IMG/VR virus record: IMGVR_UViG_3300018024_000376
Span: 1 to 26,945 of that record
DNA: 26,945 bases
Direction: 5' to 3' (one strand)
Source of the DNA: a virus
Shown here: piece after piece, positions 7,155 to 14,880 of the stretch
How positions within the stretch are numbered: position 1 is the first letter of the stretch
Layout: each line of letters opens with the position of its first letter
The notes under the pieces: generated by a model
Databases searched by the model: none
What the model saw: only the letters and a program-made list of their open reading frames with translations
Told to the model about the DNA's origin: nothing
Made by a program: the position numbers and the translations under genes

Positions 7155-7553
7155 TTAGAAGGAACCTATTATGACGTCACTCGCTTCGCCTACAACTTTT
7201 TCGGCTATGATGCCCTTCTGGTCAGCCTTCATTTGAGATTGTGTTAGTACGCAACTTTTGTAAGTCCATTTTTGGTTACCTGACGATGTGCCCTGTGGGG
7301 CCACGATTATGTCAACGTTTGTGCCTCCGTACACGTACTGCTGATAAGTTTTGTCGATGAACATCTTGTCGATGTTAAACTTGAAGTGCTTGTTCCCAGA
7401 TGCCAAGATTGCCGCGTGGTCGCTGCCCAAAGCGAACTCTTTGATTAAGTCCGCGTCCGTTTCATCTGTGAAGCCTTGCGCGAAGCCGATTACGACCGCT
7501 GAGCCTGCGCTCATCTCTATAACGGCGTTACGACCTATTAGTGGAGTGCTCAT
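7155..7553 (-). CDS. Major tail tube protein (probable)
   Basis: This is a 132-residue protein starting at ATG 7553, with GAGGTGA eight bases upstream, one of the strongest ribosome sites in the window; a longer reading to 7565 begins before this site. It is beta-rich with alternating strands (VIEMSAGSAVVIGFAQGFTD, KHFKFNIDKMFIDKT, KWTYKSCVLTQSQM) and one short helical stretch, compatible with the tail-tube fold. A tube gene is expected just before the frameshifted chaperone and tape measure. The strong ribosome site and following T-run fit a highly made structural protein. Family assignment is by order and character, not by a recognised motif. Confidence 0.7.
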   Translation of the reverse strand: MSTPLIGRNAVIEMSAGSAVVIGFAQGFTDETDADLIKEFALGSDHAAILASGNKHFKFNIDKMFIDKTYQQYVYGGTNVDIIVAPQGTSSGNQKWTYKSCVLTQSQMKADQKGIIAEKVVGEASDVIIGSF

Positions 7554-8061
7554 GGTTTTTATCACCTCGATTCAGGGTTAATTGGACAAGGTTGTAAAGT
7601 TGGTTCGCAAGAACGATTTGCCTTGCTTCCCTTTCGGCGACACTTGCATATTTTTGAAAGATTTCTTCGCACACCGGATAATCCCACTGTGCTTCAACAG
7701 ATTGCCCAGCGTTAGCGAGTGGCAAAGTTTCCGTGTGGTCGCGCACAAGAAGAAAGAAAAGCCCAAGCCATGCGCGATAGTATCGGTCCGTGTCTCCGAG
7801 ATAAATCAGCAGTTTCCCAGAAAGCTGCAGAAAGCGAAGAAAGTTCTTGTCTTTCAGCGCTTCAAGTGTGCCCTTTGGGATATCATCAAACCGCCCGCAG
7901 TACGCTTCAATCTTGTAAACGTGCAGCAAGTCGGCGTAAACCTTCCCAAGAATTTTGGTTTGAGGATAAACACCAACACTGTCTGGGATAAGTAGGTTGA
8001 GCACTCGCACCATGGGGTTAATCAAATGCTTTGCAATTTTCAACTTAAGCCACTTGTCCAA
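7528..8061 (-). CDS. Tail-associated hypothetical protein
   Basis: This 177-residue helical protein has a TTG start at 8061, with GGTGA four bases upstream; that site overlaps the stop of the preceding gene. Residues 1-30 are basic and hydrophobic (KIAKHLINPMVRVLNLLIPD). The middle contains KILGKVYADLLHVYKIEAY and LGDTDRYYRAWLGLFFLL, followed by a polar C-terminus. There is no known motif and no clear membrane span. It overlaps the tail tube gene by 26 bases. Between the HK97 gp10-like gene and the tube gene, phages normally encode the tail terminator, but this is longer and more helical than a typical terminator, so that role is only possible. Confidence 0.6.
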   Translation of the reverse strand: MDKWLKLKIAKHLINPMVRVLNLLIPDSVGVYPQTKILGKVYADLLHVYKIEAYCGRFDDIPKGTLEALKDKNFLRFLQLSGKLLIYLGDTDRYYRAWLGLFFLLVRDHTETLPLANAGQSVEAQWDYPVCEEIFQKYASVAEREARQIVLANQLYNLVQLTLNRGDKNHEHSTNRS

Positions 8062-8065
8062 GCTC

Positions 8066-8422
8066 TCACCCGATAATCATGGCTGCAATGTTGCTCCAAA
8101 TCTCATTTTGCAAGTCGCCCCTGTGTAGCTCAATCGCCCGTGTCATGAACAGCCGCGGAGACATGCGTCTCGTGCCGAACTCTACATAATGAGCGTAGAA
8201 GGCGCGCGCATAAATCGTGAAGCCCCAATCTCCCTGCGGCTGAATGCCCTCTGTTGAAAGTAGGAAGCCTGTGCGCACAGGGGTCAACGTTTGCATCGTA
8301 AACAAGATTCGCTCTGCAACCGTTAACTCTGCATTCTGCACAGCCGTCTTCAAGTTTGGGGGCAGATTTTGAAAGAAGCTTTGCAGGGCTTCAGTTTGAA
8401 ATGTGATTTGCCAGCTCAACAT
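8066..8422 (-). CDS. HK97 gp10-like tail-completion (neck) protein
   Basis: This 118-residue protein shows the family hallmark of HK97 gp10-like tail components: TPVRTGFLLST (about 47-57), then beta strands, then FYAHYVEFGTRRMSPRLFM (about 74-92), matching the usual T-P-v-r-T-G-x-L and Y-A-x-y-V-E-x-G-T-x-x-m-x-P-x-x-F order. The N-terminal half is helical (LQSFFQNLPPNLKTAVQNAE). The chosen start is ATG 8422; a TTG three codons earlier is possible and neither has a strong ribosome site. The protein would sit between the head-tail connector and the tail tube. Confidence 0.82.
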   Translation of the reverse strand: MLSWQITFQTEALQSFFQNLPPNLKTAVQNAELTVAERILFTMQTLTPVRTGFLLSTEGIQPQGDWGFTIYARAFYAHYVEFGTRRMSPRLFMTRAIELHRGDLQNEIWSNIAAMIIG

Positions 8423-8438
8423 GAAAAGCAACTCGTTT

Positions 8439-8574
8439 CTAATCTCGTGTGCGACACTGTTGCAGAGGGTTCAGCGGCCTCAGAGCGTCGTGAGGCGGAC
8501 CTCCTGAATCAGTGTCCCGCACGAGATAAATTTCAAGCTTCGTTTAAGTTTTGCAACTCGTTTGTGGAAATCAC
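8439..8574 (-). pseudogene. Possible small gene broken by a +1 frameshift
   Basis: The 138-base gap between two neck genes is not empty. A GTG at 8574 overlaps the stop of the preceding gene (GTGA) and codes 13 residues (MISTNELQNLNEA) before TGA at 8535-8533. Reading one base further on, the next frame runs 31 codons (from EIYLVRDTDSGGPP through HDALRPLNPLQQ to CRTRD) to TAG at 8441-8439. Joined, they would make 44 residues. This may be a sequencing indel, a decayed gene or a +1 recoding site (GCT TGA A). A GGAGGT at 8504-8499 has no start codon after it. Confidence 0.35.
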
Positions 8575-9029
8575 GTTTTCAGGTGGAAATACTTGCACTT
8601 CACAAGCATTGCAAGACGCATGTGTTGTGGGCTTTCAACTTTGTAAGTTTCCCTGCTGATGTGAGCTTCGTTAATTCCAGAAATCGTCGTCTCGTTGTGA
8701 TGAATGATGCTGTAAATTGCTTGTCGCAAAGCTTCTCTCGTGTCAATTGCGTTCTGCTCCGTGCCTGAGCCGACTTTGATGAGTATGTCCACGATTATGT
8801 CTTCAACAATCGTCCATACGCCTTGTGCGCTGTCATCCACGGCTGCTGGGCTGCCCGGGTTGTAGCATGCGACAACATAATTGAAAGGCTGAGAATCAAA
8901 CTGTGCCACGTCTGGTTTTGTCGTGGGCCAGAAAATTGCGCTTATGCCGGGGGAACTAATGAACGAAGCCCATTGTGCTTGAAGCAGGGAGCTTACAACT
9001 TGAACATTATCTGGCATGTGCTCACTCAT
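8571..9029 (-). CDS. Neck/tail-completion protein, hypothetical
   Basis: This 152-residue protein overlaps the upstream 72-residue gene by 8 bases. The first 30 residues are helical (VQVVSSLLQAQWASFIS). A mixed alpha/beta core follows, with FNYVVACYNPG and TIVEDIIVDILIKVGSGTEQN, then a helix LRQAIYSIIHHN and a final strand pair ending LAMLVKCKYFHLKT. The layout of helix, strand and helix with a final strand resembles tail terminator or tail-completion proteins of long-tailed phages, but no diagnostic motif is seen. Gene order between the connector-like and gp10-like genes supports a neck role. Confidence 0.6.
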   Translation of the reverse strand: MSEHMPDNVQVVSSLLQAQWASFISSPGISAIFWPTTKPDVAQFDSQPFNYVVACYNPGSPAAVDDSAQGVWTIVEDIIVDILIKVGSGTEQNAIDTREALRQAIYSIIHHNETTISGINEAHISRETYKVESPQHMRLAMLVKCKYFHLKT

Positions 9030-9240
9030 CCTTGCAGATGTCTACTTCATACCCTGCGTTCACAAGGTTTGTGTACTGAGCGGAAGTTACAAGTTGTTTG
9101 AGGCCCTTGTTGACTCTGACCACGATATAATTGCCCGTGTAAACGTTCCTCCCAGGCTCATCAGCAGGGTTAAGGTTCAAGGTGCCGAAGCTTATGTCAC
9201 CGTTGCTGAAGGCGATTGCTGTTCCGCCGCTTTGACTCAT
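9022..9240 (-). CDS. Small beta-rich neck protein
   Basis: This 72-residue protein starts at ATG 9240, sharing an ATGA overlap with the upstream gene. It has beta-like strands in the first half (TAIAFSNGDISFGTLNLN), YIVVRVNKG, then a helix and DICKDE at the end. No family is recognised. Its size and place between the connector-like protein and the next neck gene fit a small head-closure protein, which is a weak inference. Confidence 0.6.
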   Translation of the reverse strand: MSQSGGTAIAFSNGDISFGTLNLNPADEPGRNVYTGNYIVVRVNKGLKQLVTSAQYTNLVNAGYEVDICKDE

Positions 9241-9953
9241 GGGCCTATCACGTCTCCGCGGTAGGTTGGCACTTGCTGAGCTGCAGCTGCGTCGGCGGTC
9301 ATTACAGGGGTACTAAAGTTTACAAGTTGTTTCGTAAGATCTGCTTGTAGGCCGGCAATCGTGTTCTTTATCGCATTCGCATAGGGCCCTGCTCTTGTAA
9401 CTCGCAGGTCTCCAAGGAAGTAGTCATAAGCCCCTGTTAGGCTTCCGCCACTCGCAATCACGAGAGTGCGGATACAAGCAAGGTCAATTGCAGCCTGCCG
9501 TGCGTACACGTACCGCGGGTCGCTGCTTGAAATGGCTGAAGACAGCATCCCTGTGATGTACTGATTCGCATAATCTACCTGTGCTTGAACAGAGGCCAGA
9601 GTGATTGTAAGCCCGTAAACTGTGTATGTGCCGACCCCATCAAACGCGGCATTCAGCTGAGTTTGCACATCCGTCACGTTAATTGGAAAGGTTATTGGCA
9701 GTTGTGCTGGGGGAAGCTGTACTCCTCCGCTTCCAGCGACTAAAATTTGCCAGCTGAAGTTGTGTGCCGTGTCAGGGTCGGCGAAGCTTATGTTAATCTG
9801 GAAAGTTGTGGATGTGGGGTTGCTTGGGAAATACTCGCGGCCTCCAAGGTCATCTTGAGGCTGCAGCCAAATTTGGTCTATTGTCGGTGTGAAGCTCTGG
9901 CCATGTGACACGACCACGTTTGTGTTTCCTGCTGTTATGGTTGCTGAACCCAT
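9237..9953 (-). CDS. Neck protein: beta domain joined to a helical connector-like part
   Basis: This 238-residue protein has a GGAG ribosome site before its ATG. Residues 1-75 form a beta domain of a type seen on phage virion proteins: a GSATITAGNTNVVVSHGQSF opening, TIDQIWLQPQDDLGG and TTFQINISFADP, ending in FSWQIL. Residues 95-215 are helical (QAQVDYANQYITG, YARQAAIDLACIRTLVIASG and AIKNTIAGLQADLTKQLVN), resembling a head-tail connector that docks on the portal. A connector is expected near here because gp10-like and tube genes follow. The fusion is inferred by eye. Confidence 0.5.
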   Translation of the reverse strand: MGSATITAGNTNVVVSHGQSFTPTIDQIWLQPQDDLGGREYFPSNPTSTTFQINISFADPDTAHNFSWQILVAGSGGVQLPPAQLPITFPINVTDVQTQLNAAFDGVGTYTVYGLTITLASVQAQVDYANQYITGMLSSAISSSDPRYVYARQAAIDLACIRTLVIASGGSLTGAYDYFLGDLRVTRAGPYANAIKNTIAGLQADLTKQLVNFSTPVMTADAAAAQQVPTYRGDVIGP

Positions 9954-9988
9954 TTTGAATCATCTCCATGAATGTGAAAACTTTACGG

Positions 9989-10003
9989 AAAACTAAAAAA
10001 GGG
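9989..10003 (-). terminator. T-run terminator after the spike gene
   Basis: The minus strand reads CCC-TTTTTT-AG-TTTT, 16 bases past the spike stop. Nearly the same string occurs at 12675-12659, after the membrane protein gene. T-rich runs without a stem are known archaeal terminators. Confidence 0.45.
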
Positions 10004-10018
10004 AATTTGAATGTGCGC

Positions 10019-12526
10019 TTATGGATAATCGTACGCTTGAACTTCAGCCATTCGCATGTCAAACTTTGTGGCGGTTGACCCTGAAAAGTAGAAGTCAAAT
10101 TTTAAGTATCGCGCGTAGATGTAGTATGGTCCGCCAGATACGGTGCTTTCAGATGCCGAGCTTAAACCGTAATAGGCTGATGGTAAGGTGCTCCATGTGG
10201 CATTGTCGTAACCGTAAAAGACTTGAATGTTCAAATTGCTCGCGTTGTTCCAGACGTGCACTAAGTATGTGAAGGTTACGCTGTAGTTTGCGCCCATGTC
10301 GTAATAAAGATAGCCCATGTGCCCTGCTGTTGCGTTCGTTTCGCCTATTCCTGTGAACGTTGCAAAATTTCCATCTACAGCAGCTTGCAGGTTAGTCGGC
10401 GCTTGTGTCCATCCGCTTTGTCCGCAAACTACGTTCAAGAGCCTATCTTGAATAATGAGTGGAATGTTGCCTCTTACAGTTGTGTTTCCTCCGATTGTGT
10501 GGACTCCGATGAAGTTAGTGCCATAAGCGAAGTTGTTGTCTTTAATCTGGTTCCAATCTGCTGAGCCATCTTCTGAAACAGCGTACTGCATTATGTTCGC
10601 TTGGCTTCCGTCATCGTATATGTTGTTTCCTTCAATTGTGCAGTTTGTGCTGCTGCTTAAGCGGATTCCTGCGTACGTGTTGTTTGCAGCTATTCCGTTA
10701 TCCAGAATGCTCGGGTTGTTTTCGATTGTGAAGTGGTCCGCGCTCAGAAGGTAAATTCCCTCATTGTAATTGTCAAAGATGTCTGAGCCTTCAATGGTTA
10801 TTTGTGAAGCTCCTGAAAGGGTTTTGAGGCCGACGAGATTCCATGAGAGTCTGCAACCTTCAAACAGTCCGCGATTTTGACCTGTTCCTATGTACATTCC
10901 ATATCGCGAGTTGTTCCATCCTGTGCAACTGTACCATTGGTCATTCAGAGTTGCTACGTACCATCCATCGCCTGTGCCGGTTCCAAATCCATTGTATTCA
11001 GAGTAAACGTGGTCGCATATGCTGTCCTGACCTCCCATGAATATCCCGGTTCCGTAACCACGCATGATGTACATATTTTGAAGGGTTCCGTAACCCAGAT
11101 TTATGTATATCAGATAGTTTCCGCCAGGTCCCCCGGTCCCAATGCTTCCTCCTGTTGTGTTCACACCGTCAATATGCAAGTTTTGTATGGACCAATGCCA
11201 GTCAATGCTTCCTGTTGCGTTGAAATAGAGTAAAGAACCATTCAGGCCATTAGCGAATAGGTAGGCGAAAGAATCTGTGCTATCTGGTACGCCTATGATG
11301 CTTATGGGCAGCTGCGAGAATATGGTGTTTGAAACTTGAAACTGTCCTTTAAGATAGATTGTGCCTCCGCCGAATCCTGTGAACGTGTAAGAATAAGCTG
11401 TCAAGTTTCCAATTGCATTGTTTATTATCGTGCTTGCATTCGTGCCTTGAAAGGCAAGTGTACTATTCGCTCCATACCACGCACGAGTATATCCTCCAGA
11501 GTTGTCAATGATGTATGAATCTGGTTCAATCCAACCGAGTGTTGCGCCATTCAGATAATAGTTGTTAGTATTCAAGGAAGTACTGTTCAGCCAAAATGTA
11601 TTGAAGATACTGTATCCGCTGACATTCCAATCTGCCGTTAAGCCTTGTGTGCCATTCGCATACAGAAGAACAGGGATTCCCGTTAAGTTCGCATATGGGT
11701 AAGTGCTCGGCATGCTACCCCCGCCGCTTCCTGATGAGCCTATTGGAAGCCAAGCTGAGGAAGTTGCGTTGTAAACATACAGGTTGCCCGTGGAATCATT
11801 GAAGAAGAGCTGCCTATCAACAGGTGAAGTTGGAGAAGTGGTGCCGTGCTGAACAACCATGTTAAGAATCTGCACCCCACCTCCGCTGAAAACTTGGTTG
11901 ATGGTGGCGCAGTATATTGTTGTCATGTTTGCAGTTTGTGTCAACAAGTTCCCGGTGGCGTAATTGAAGACACTATACGGGACTCCGTTGCTGTAGTAAA
12001 TGAAAACCCAATTTGCGAAGTCATCCACAATCCCATAAGCACCCGCTGCTGGCGTGTACGTTACGTTCTTTGCTCCTGCCTCAATGATAAGCCTTGTATT
12101 GTTAAGGATGGTCACGCTCGCGTTGTAAAGATTCTGCCCTGCAGAAACATATACGCTGCCTCCACCATTCGCACTCGCATTCCCAAGGCCGTTTTGAATG
12201 ATGGTGGTGGCGTTCGTTGTGAAGGGGGGTAAGTATGAGCCGTTTGTGCCGTTTTGTAGGCAGTAGCCTTGGTCAAGCTCGCTCACGATGAAGCTGTTGG
12301 ATTTTATGAACGCGCTGAGTGTGCTGTTCACAGGGATGTCTAAGCGATTTTCAATTTGTTGGATTTGTATGGATACATTCGCGCTTACGTTGACGTTTCC
12401 GCCTTCGTACGCGATTGCAGATAGTCCGGTAAGCAGAATGGCTAAGAGGATTGCTCCCTGCCACCATTTAAGGTTCTTGAAGTTGCTGAACCACGAACTA
12501 ATATTCAACGTTTGACTTTGTGTCAT
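10019..12526 (-). CDS. Membrane-anchored beta-helix spike with discoidin-like C-terminus
   Basis: This is an 835-residue protein. The chosen start is ATG 12526 because AGGTGA lies seven bases upstream; a reading to 12589 has no such site. Residues 21-40 are one membrane segment or signal anchor (WWQGAILLAILLTGLSAIAY). The outside part has about 32 N-x-S/T sequons. Two stretches resemble pectate-lyase-type entry motifs (TTIIQNGLGNA..GGGSVYV and STIINNAIGN..GGGTIYLKG). A right-handed beta-helix with repeated IEGN/IENN turns follows (about 420-680). The last 140 residues look like an F5/8 (discoidin) sugar-binding domain. It could be a virion spike or a host-surface receptor-binding or exclusion protein. 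It lies between the capsid and neck genes rather than with the fibres. Confidence 0.75.
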   Translation of the reverse strand: MTQSQTLNISSWFSNFKNLKWWQGAILLAILLTGLSAIAYEGGNVNVSANVSIQIQQIENRLDIPVNSTLSAFIKSNSFIVSELDQGYCLQNGTNGSYLPPFTTNATTIIQNGLGNASANGGGSVYVSAGQNLYNASVTILNNTRLIIEAGAKNVTYTPAAGAYGIVDDFANWVFIYYSNGVPYSVFNYATGNLLTQTANMTTIYCATINQVFSGGGVQILNMVVQHGTTSPTSPVDRQLFFNDSTGNLYVYNATSSAWLPIGSSGSGGGSMPSTYPYANLTGIPVLLYANGTQGLTADWNVSGYSIFNTFWLNSTSLNTNNYYLNGATLGWIEPDSYIIDNSGGYTRAWYGANSTLAFQGTNASTIINNAIGNLTAYSYTFTGFGGGTIYLKGQFQVSNTIFSQLPISIIGVPDSTDSFAYLFANGLNGSLLYFNATGSIDWHWSIQNLHIDGVNTTGGSIGTGGPGGNYLIYINLGYGTLQNMYIMRGYGTGIFMGGQDSICDHVYSEYNGFGTGTGDGWYVATLNDQWYSCTGWNNSRYGMYIGTGQNRGLFEGCRLSWNLVGLKTLSGASQITIEGSDIFDNYNEGIYLLSADHFTIENNPSILDNGIAANNTYAGIRLSSSTNCTIEGNNIYDDGSQANIMQYAVSEDGSADWNQIKDNNFAYGTNFIGVHTIGGNTTVRGNIPLIIQDRLLNVVCGQSGWTQAPTNLQAAVDGNFATFTGIGETNATAGHMGYLYYDMGANYSVTFTYLVHVWNNASNLNIQVFYGYDNATWSTLPSAYYGLSSASESTVSGGPYYIYARYLKFDFYFSGSTATKFDMRMAEVQAYDYP

Positions 12527-12658
12527 GTTTTGTTCACCTTTTCTTTTTTCACTTTGCCCATCCTTGATAAAGTCTGAAAATAGGGCCATGTTGTACAGGA
12601 GAGGGCTTCGTCAAGGATTTTGGGAGTGAATGTGAGATTTGTAATGATTGTGATTTTG

Positions 12659-12675
12659 AAAAAACTAAAAAGGGG
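12659..12675 (-). terminator. T-run terminator between membrane protein and spike genes
   Basis: The minus strand reads CCCC-TTTTT-AG-TTTTTT, 27 bases after the membrane protein stop, echoing the run after the spike gene. The remaining ~130 bases before the spike start hold no gene and no clear TATA box. Confidence 0.45.
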
Positions 12676-12701
12676 AGAATGGGGAAACTTTACCACGATT
12701 C

Positions 12702-13415
12702 TTATGTTGGCGGAGTTACTGGGCTCGCGGAAGGCGGGCCGGGTGCTGGAAGGCTGAGCAATCCGTCTATGTACTTTGTGGCTTGAGCAAACGCATCTGA
12801 GCTTGTGTAACCTTGCACGCTTCCCGGGCTTTGGCTCTGGCCGTATCTGCTCACAAGGTTTGCGGGCGGTATTACCGTCAGCATCCAGTTGACGATTGTG
12901 ACCGTCCAACTCTTATAAGTGCCTAGAGACATATTTGCCGTGACTAGGCCTACTGTTGAGGTTGCGGTTGGGCTGGCGACTTGAGCGTTCGTTTGTGTGA
13001 TATTCTGGCCGCTGAGAACGTTTTGGATTTCTTTCGCAAGTGCGGTGCCGATGACGACGAATAATGCGCCTATCTCTTTGTATTGAGGCAGGAATGCAAC
13101 TATTGGACCGATTATTCCTGTGAATAATGCTATTGTCTGCACGAGTTTGTTCAAGTCGTACTGCTCAATAAGCTGGTTCACGGCCGCTATCTGGTTCTGG
13201 CGTATGTACATCCAGATGTTGTAAATCCAGATGGCGAAAACAAGCACCGGAGTGCCCGTCATGAGCAGTTTAAGGTATATGCCATATTGGCCTAATGCGC
13301 TCAAGTCTTGCGTGGTCACGTAATTGTTGAGTTCACCGATGGTTCCGCCTATGACTGCAAGAATCATTGTGGCAAGGAGAATGCCCTGTAAAGGATTCAA
13401 TTTCAAAGCTTTCAC
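12702..13415 (-). CDS. Four-TM membrane protein in the head module
   Basis: This 237-residue protein has about four hydrophobic segments: 10-29 (QGILLATMILAVIGGTIGEL), 47-70, 90-110 (KLVQTIALFTGIIGPIVAFL) and 114-129. Residues 135-237 are a Thr/Ser/Ala/Pro-rich soluble part ending in a Pro-rich tail (LPAPGPPSASPVTPPT). GTG 13415 is used here, but a TTG at 13406 has GGGGGTGA five bases upstream and may be the real start. It lies right after the major capsid gene, with T-rich runs on both sides, so it is probably its own transcript segment. It could anchor or export the following spike protein or be a virion membrane component; no family is recognised. Confidence 0.7.
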   Translation of the reverse strand: MKALKLNPLQGILLATMILAVIGGTIGELNNYVTTQDLSALGQYGIYLKLLMTGTPVLVFAIWIYNIWMYIRQNQIAAVNQLIEQYDLNKLVQTIALFTGIIGPIVAFLPQYKEIGALFVVIGTALAKEIQNVLSGQNITQTNAQVASPTATSTVGLVTANMSLGTYKSWTVTIVNWMLTVIPPANLVSRYGQSQSPGSVQGYTSSDAFAQATKYIDGLLSLPAPGPPSASPVTPPT

Positions 13416-13505
13416 CCCCGTTAAAGTTTACATATTGAAGTTCCCGATTGTAACCTTCGGGCAAGGTTCTCGCCTGCCACGAAAAGTGGTCAGGATTCAA
13501 GATTT

Positions 13506-13533
13506 AGAAAAAAGGAAAGAAAAAGAGGAAAAG
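13506..13533 (-). terminator. Pyrimidine/T-rich terminator after the major capsid gene
   Basis: The minus strand has CTTTTTCTTTCCTTTTTTC-type runs within 40 bases of the capsid stop and no stable stem. This is likely a transcript end after the most highly expressed gene. The rest of the 127-base gap holds only the next ribosome site. Confidence 0.45.
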
Positions 13534-13542
13534 AATTGGTGC

Positions 13543-14436
13543 TTAAGTTGTGAACAAGCTGGTTATTTGCGAGATGCATTCTCCATTCAGCACAACTGGC
13601 GCGTATCTGGTCGTCTCGATGATGTCGATTGCGTCGTTCTGTTTGACTTGGTCAACGTCCGTCATCAGCGGCCTCTTTATCACGAAGAAGCCGATAGGAG
13701 CGTATGACGAACTCAAGTTGCTTCCTGTGCTTAGCACGTATGCTGTGCCCGGGCTGCAAACATTCGTGGAGTACAAGTTGAGGCCGTACACTTGACCCAT
13801 TGCTCCATTCTGAAGCACGGGTCTACCATATTGCGAGAATATGGTGAAGTTAGGCACGTACTTGAGGTCACGGATGTTAATCGGGTTGGCGATTATTGAG
13901 TCGGCGATGAAGTTCTTGCTCGCGATAGCTGCCTCTGCCCACAAGATGTCTTTTGCGCCTATGGTGCTCGCGATTGTCATTTCTGAGCCGGTCGCGCCCA
14001 TGGTCTTGCCCGTGGCTGCTGATGTGAACGCGGCTGCGGCGCCGATGACGTTCATGCAGTCAAGGTCAATCTGGTACGCGGTTCGTCTTGCGAGTCTGCG
14101 AAGCTGTTGGTCTATTACAGGGATGTATAAGTCTTCCACTTGCTCTCTTGGGACGCGTATGCGTTCGCCCTTCTTGTACGGCGTGACAGTTACAGTGTTC
14201 AGCGGTGTGTAATCCATCATGATTTCGGCACCCTCTGCGATTTCGCTGATGCCGATGCTTCTTGAACCAGACTCTTTGACGAACGTGGCTGTCCTTCCCT
14301 GTACAAGTGGGAACTCTGGCAGTAAGCGTTTGACGACCAACGCGGGCATTGTCAGCTCAATTATGTGCTTGTGGAGGGCTGGATACTGTACTGCACCTGA
14401 ATCATACCAAGTTATTGCGTCTTGAGTAAAGCTCAT
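13543..14436 (-). CDS. Major capsid protein, HK97-fold
   Basis: This 297-residue protein has GGTGA six bases before ATG. It shows features typical of HK97-fold capsid proteins: an N-terminal arm (1-45), an E-loop-like strand region (GRTATFVKESGSRSIGISEI), a basic strand KKGERIRVPREQVEDL, a spine-like helix (VIDQQLRRLARRTAYQIDLD), a Gly/Ala/Thr-rich P-domain, and the A-domain with SIIANPINIRDLKYVPNF, LQNGAMGQVYGLNLYSTN and GFFVIKRPLMTDVDQV. The size and the place after protease and cement genes agree. A clearly marked transcript end follows. Confidence 0.88.
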   Translation of the reverse strand: MSFTQDAITWYDSGAVQYPALHKHIIELTMPALVVKRLLPEFPLVQGRTATFVKESGSRSIGISEIAEGAEIMMDYTPLNTVTVTPYKKGERIRVPREQVEDLYIPVIDQQLRRLARRTAYQIDLDCMNVIGAAAAFTSAATGKTMGATGSEMTIASTIGAKDILWAEAAIASKNFIADSIIANPINIRDLKYVPNFTIFSQYGRPVLQNGAMGQVYGLNLYSTNVCSPGTAYVLSTGSNLSSSYAPIGFFVIKRPLMTDVDQVKQNDAIDIIETTRYAPVVLNGECISQITSLFTT

Positions 14437-14453
14437 GTCAATTCACCCTAGGT

Positions 14454-14870
14454 TTACCAGAGAACACAGAATCCAGTACCGCCGCTTACGATAGCCTGCA
14501 AAGCCTGACCAATAACAGTGGCGTTCTTTGCAGCTGCGCCCCCTGTGTCAGACTGTATTAGGCCCACACCTGCTGTGCCGCCGCTCGCTGAGCAAATTTG
14601 GTCTCCTGCGCTAATTGAACCATAAGCCTTGAGTCGAAGAACGCCCATGGTTGCAACAGGAACAGTTTTTCCAGATGCTCTAGTGGCGATGGCGACGCCG
14701 ATTATGGTGGTTAAGTTCGCCGTGCCTGGTGCGGGAGCTACTGTGAAGTCTGTGCCGTTGAGGTACAGCAATTGCCCATATGTGATTGCAGCGCCAGCCA
14801 TTAGGGTTATGATGAAGCGGTCGGAGGCAAGCGGGGTTTGACCTTCGAGATTAGCATATGGAGTTGCCAT
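14454..14870 (-). CDS. Capsid decoration (cement) protein, DUF2190-like
   Basis: This 138-residue protein has AAGGGGAT before ATG. It is almost all beta with Gly/Ala/Thr turns: FIITLMAGAAITYGQLLYLN, TTIIGVAIATRASGKTVPV, GVLRLKAYGSISAGDQ and VIGQALQAIVSGGTGF. This run of short strands with S-A-G-D and I-G-x-A-L-x-x-x-x-S-G resembles DUF2190-type capsid cement proteins, which bind the outside of HK97-type shells. It sits directly before the major capsid gene, its normal place, 17 bases away. Confidence 0.78.
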   Translation of the reverse strand: MATPYANLEGQTPLASDRFIITLMAGAAITYGQLLYLNGTDFTVAPAPGTANLTTIIGVAIATRASGKTVPVATMGVLRLKAYGSISAGDQICSASGGTAGVGLIQSDTGGAAAKNATVIGQALQAIVSGGTGFCVLW

Positions 14871-14880
14871 TGTAATCCCC

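Noticed and set aside
7582-7995. 137-codon plus-strand reading frame
   Set aside because: It lies wholly opposite the 177-residue tail gene with its own TTG start and GGTGA site, and has no ribosome site or recognisable content.
8499-8504. Strong GGAGGT ribosome-site-like string
   Set aside because: No start codon lies within the normal distance; it falls inside the shifted small frame and codes Gly-Gly there.
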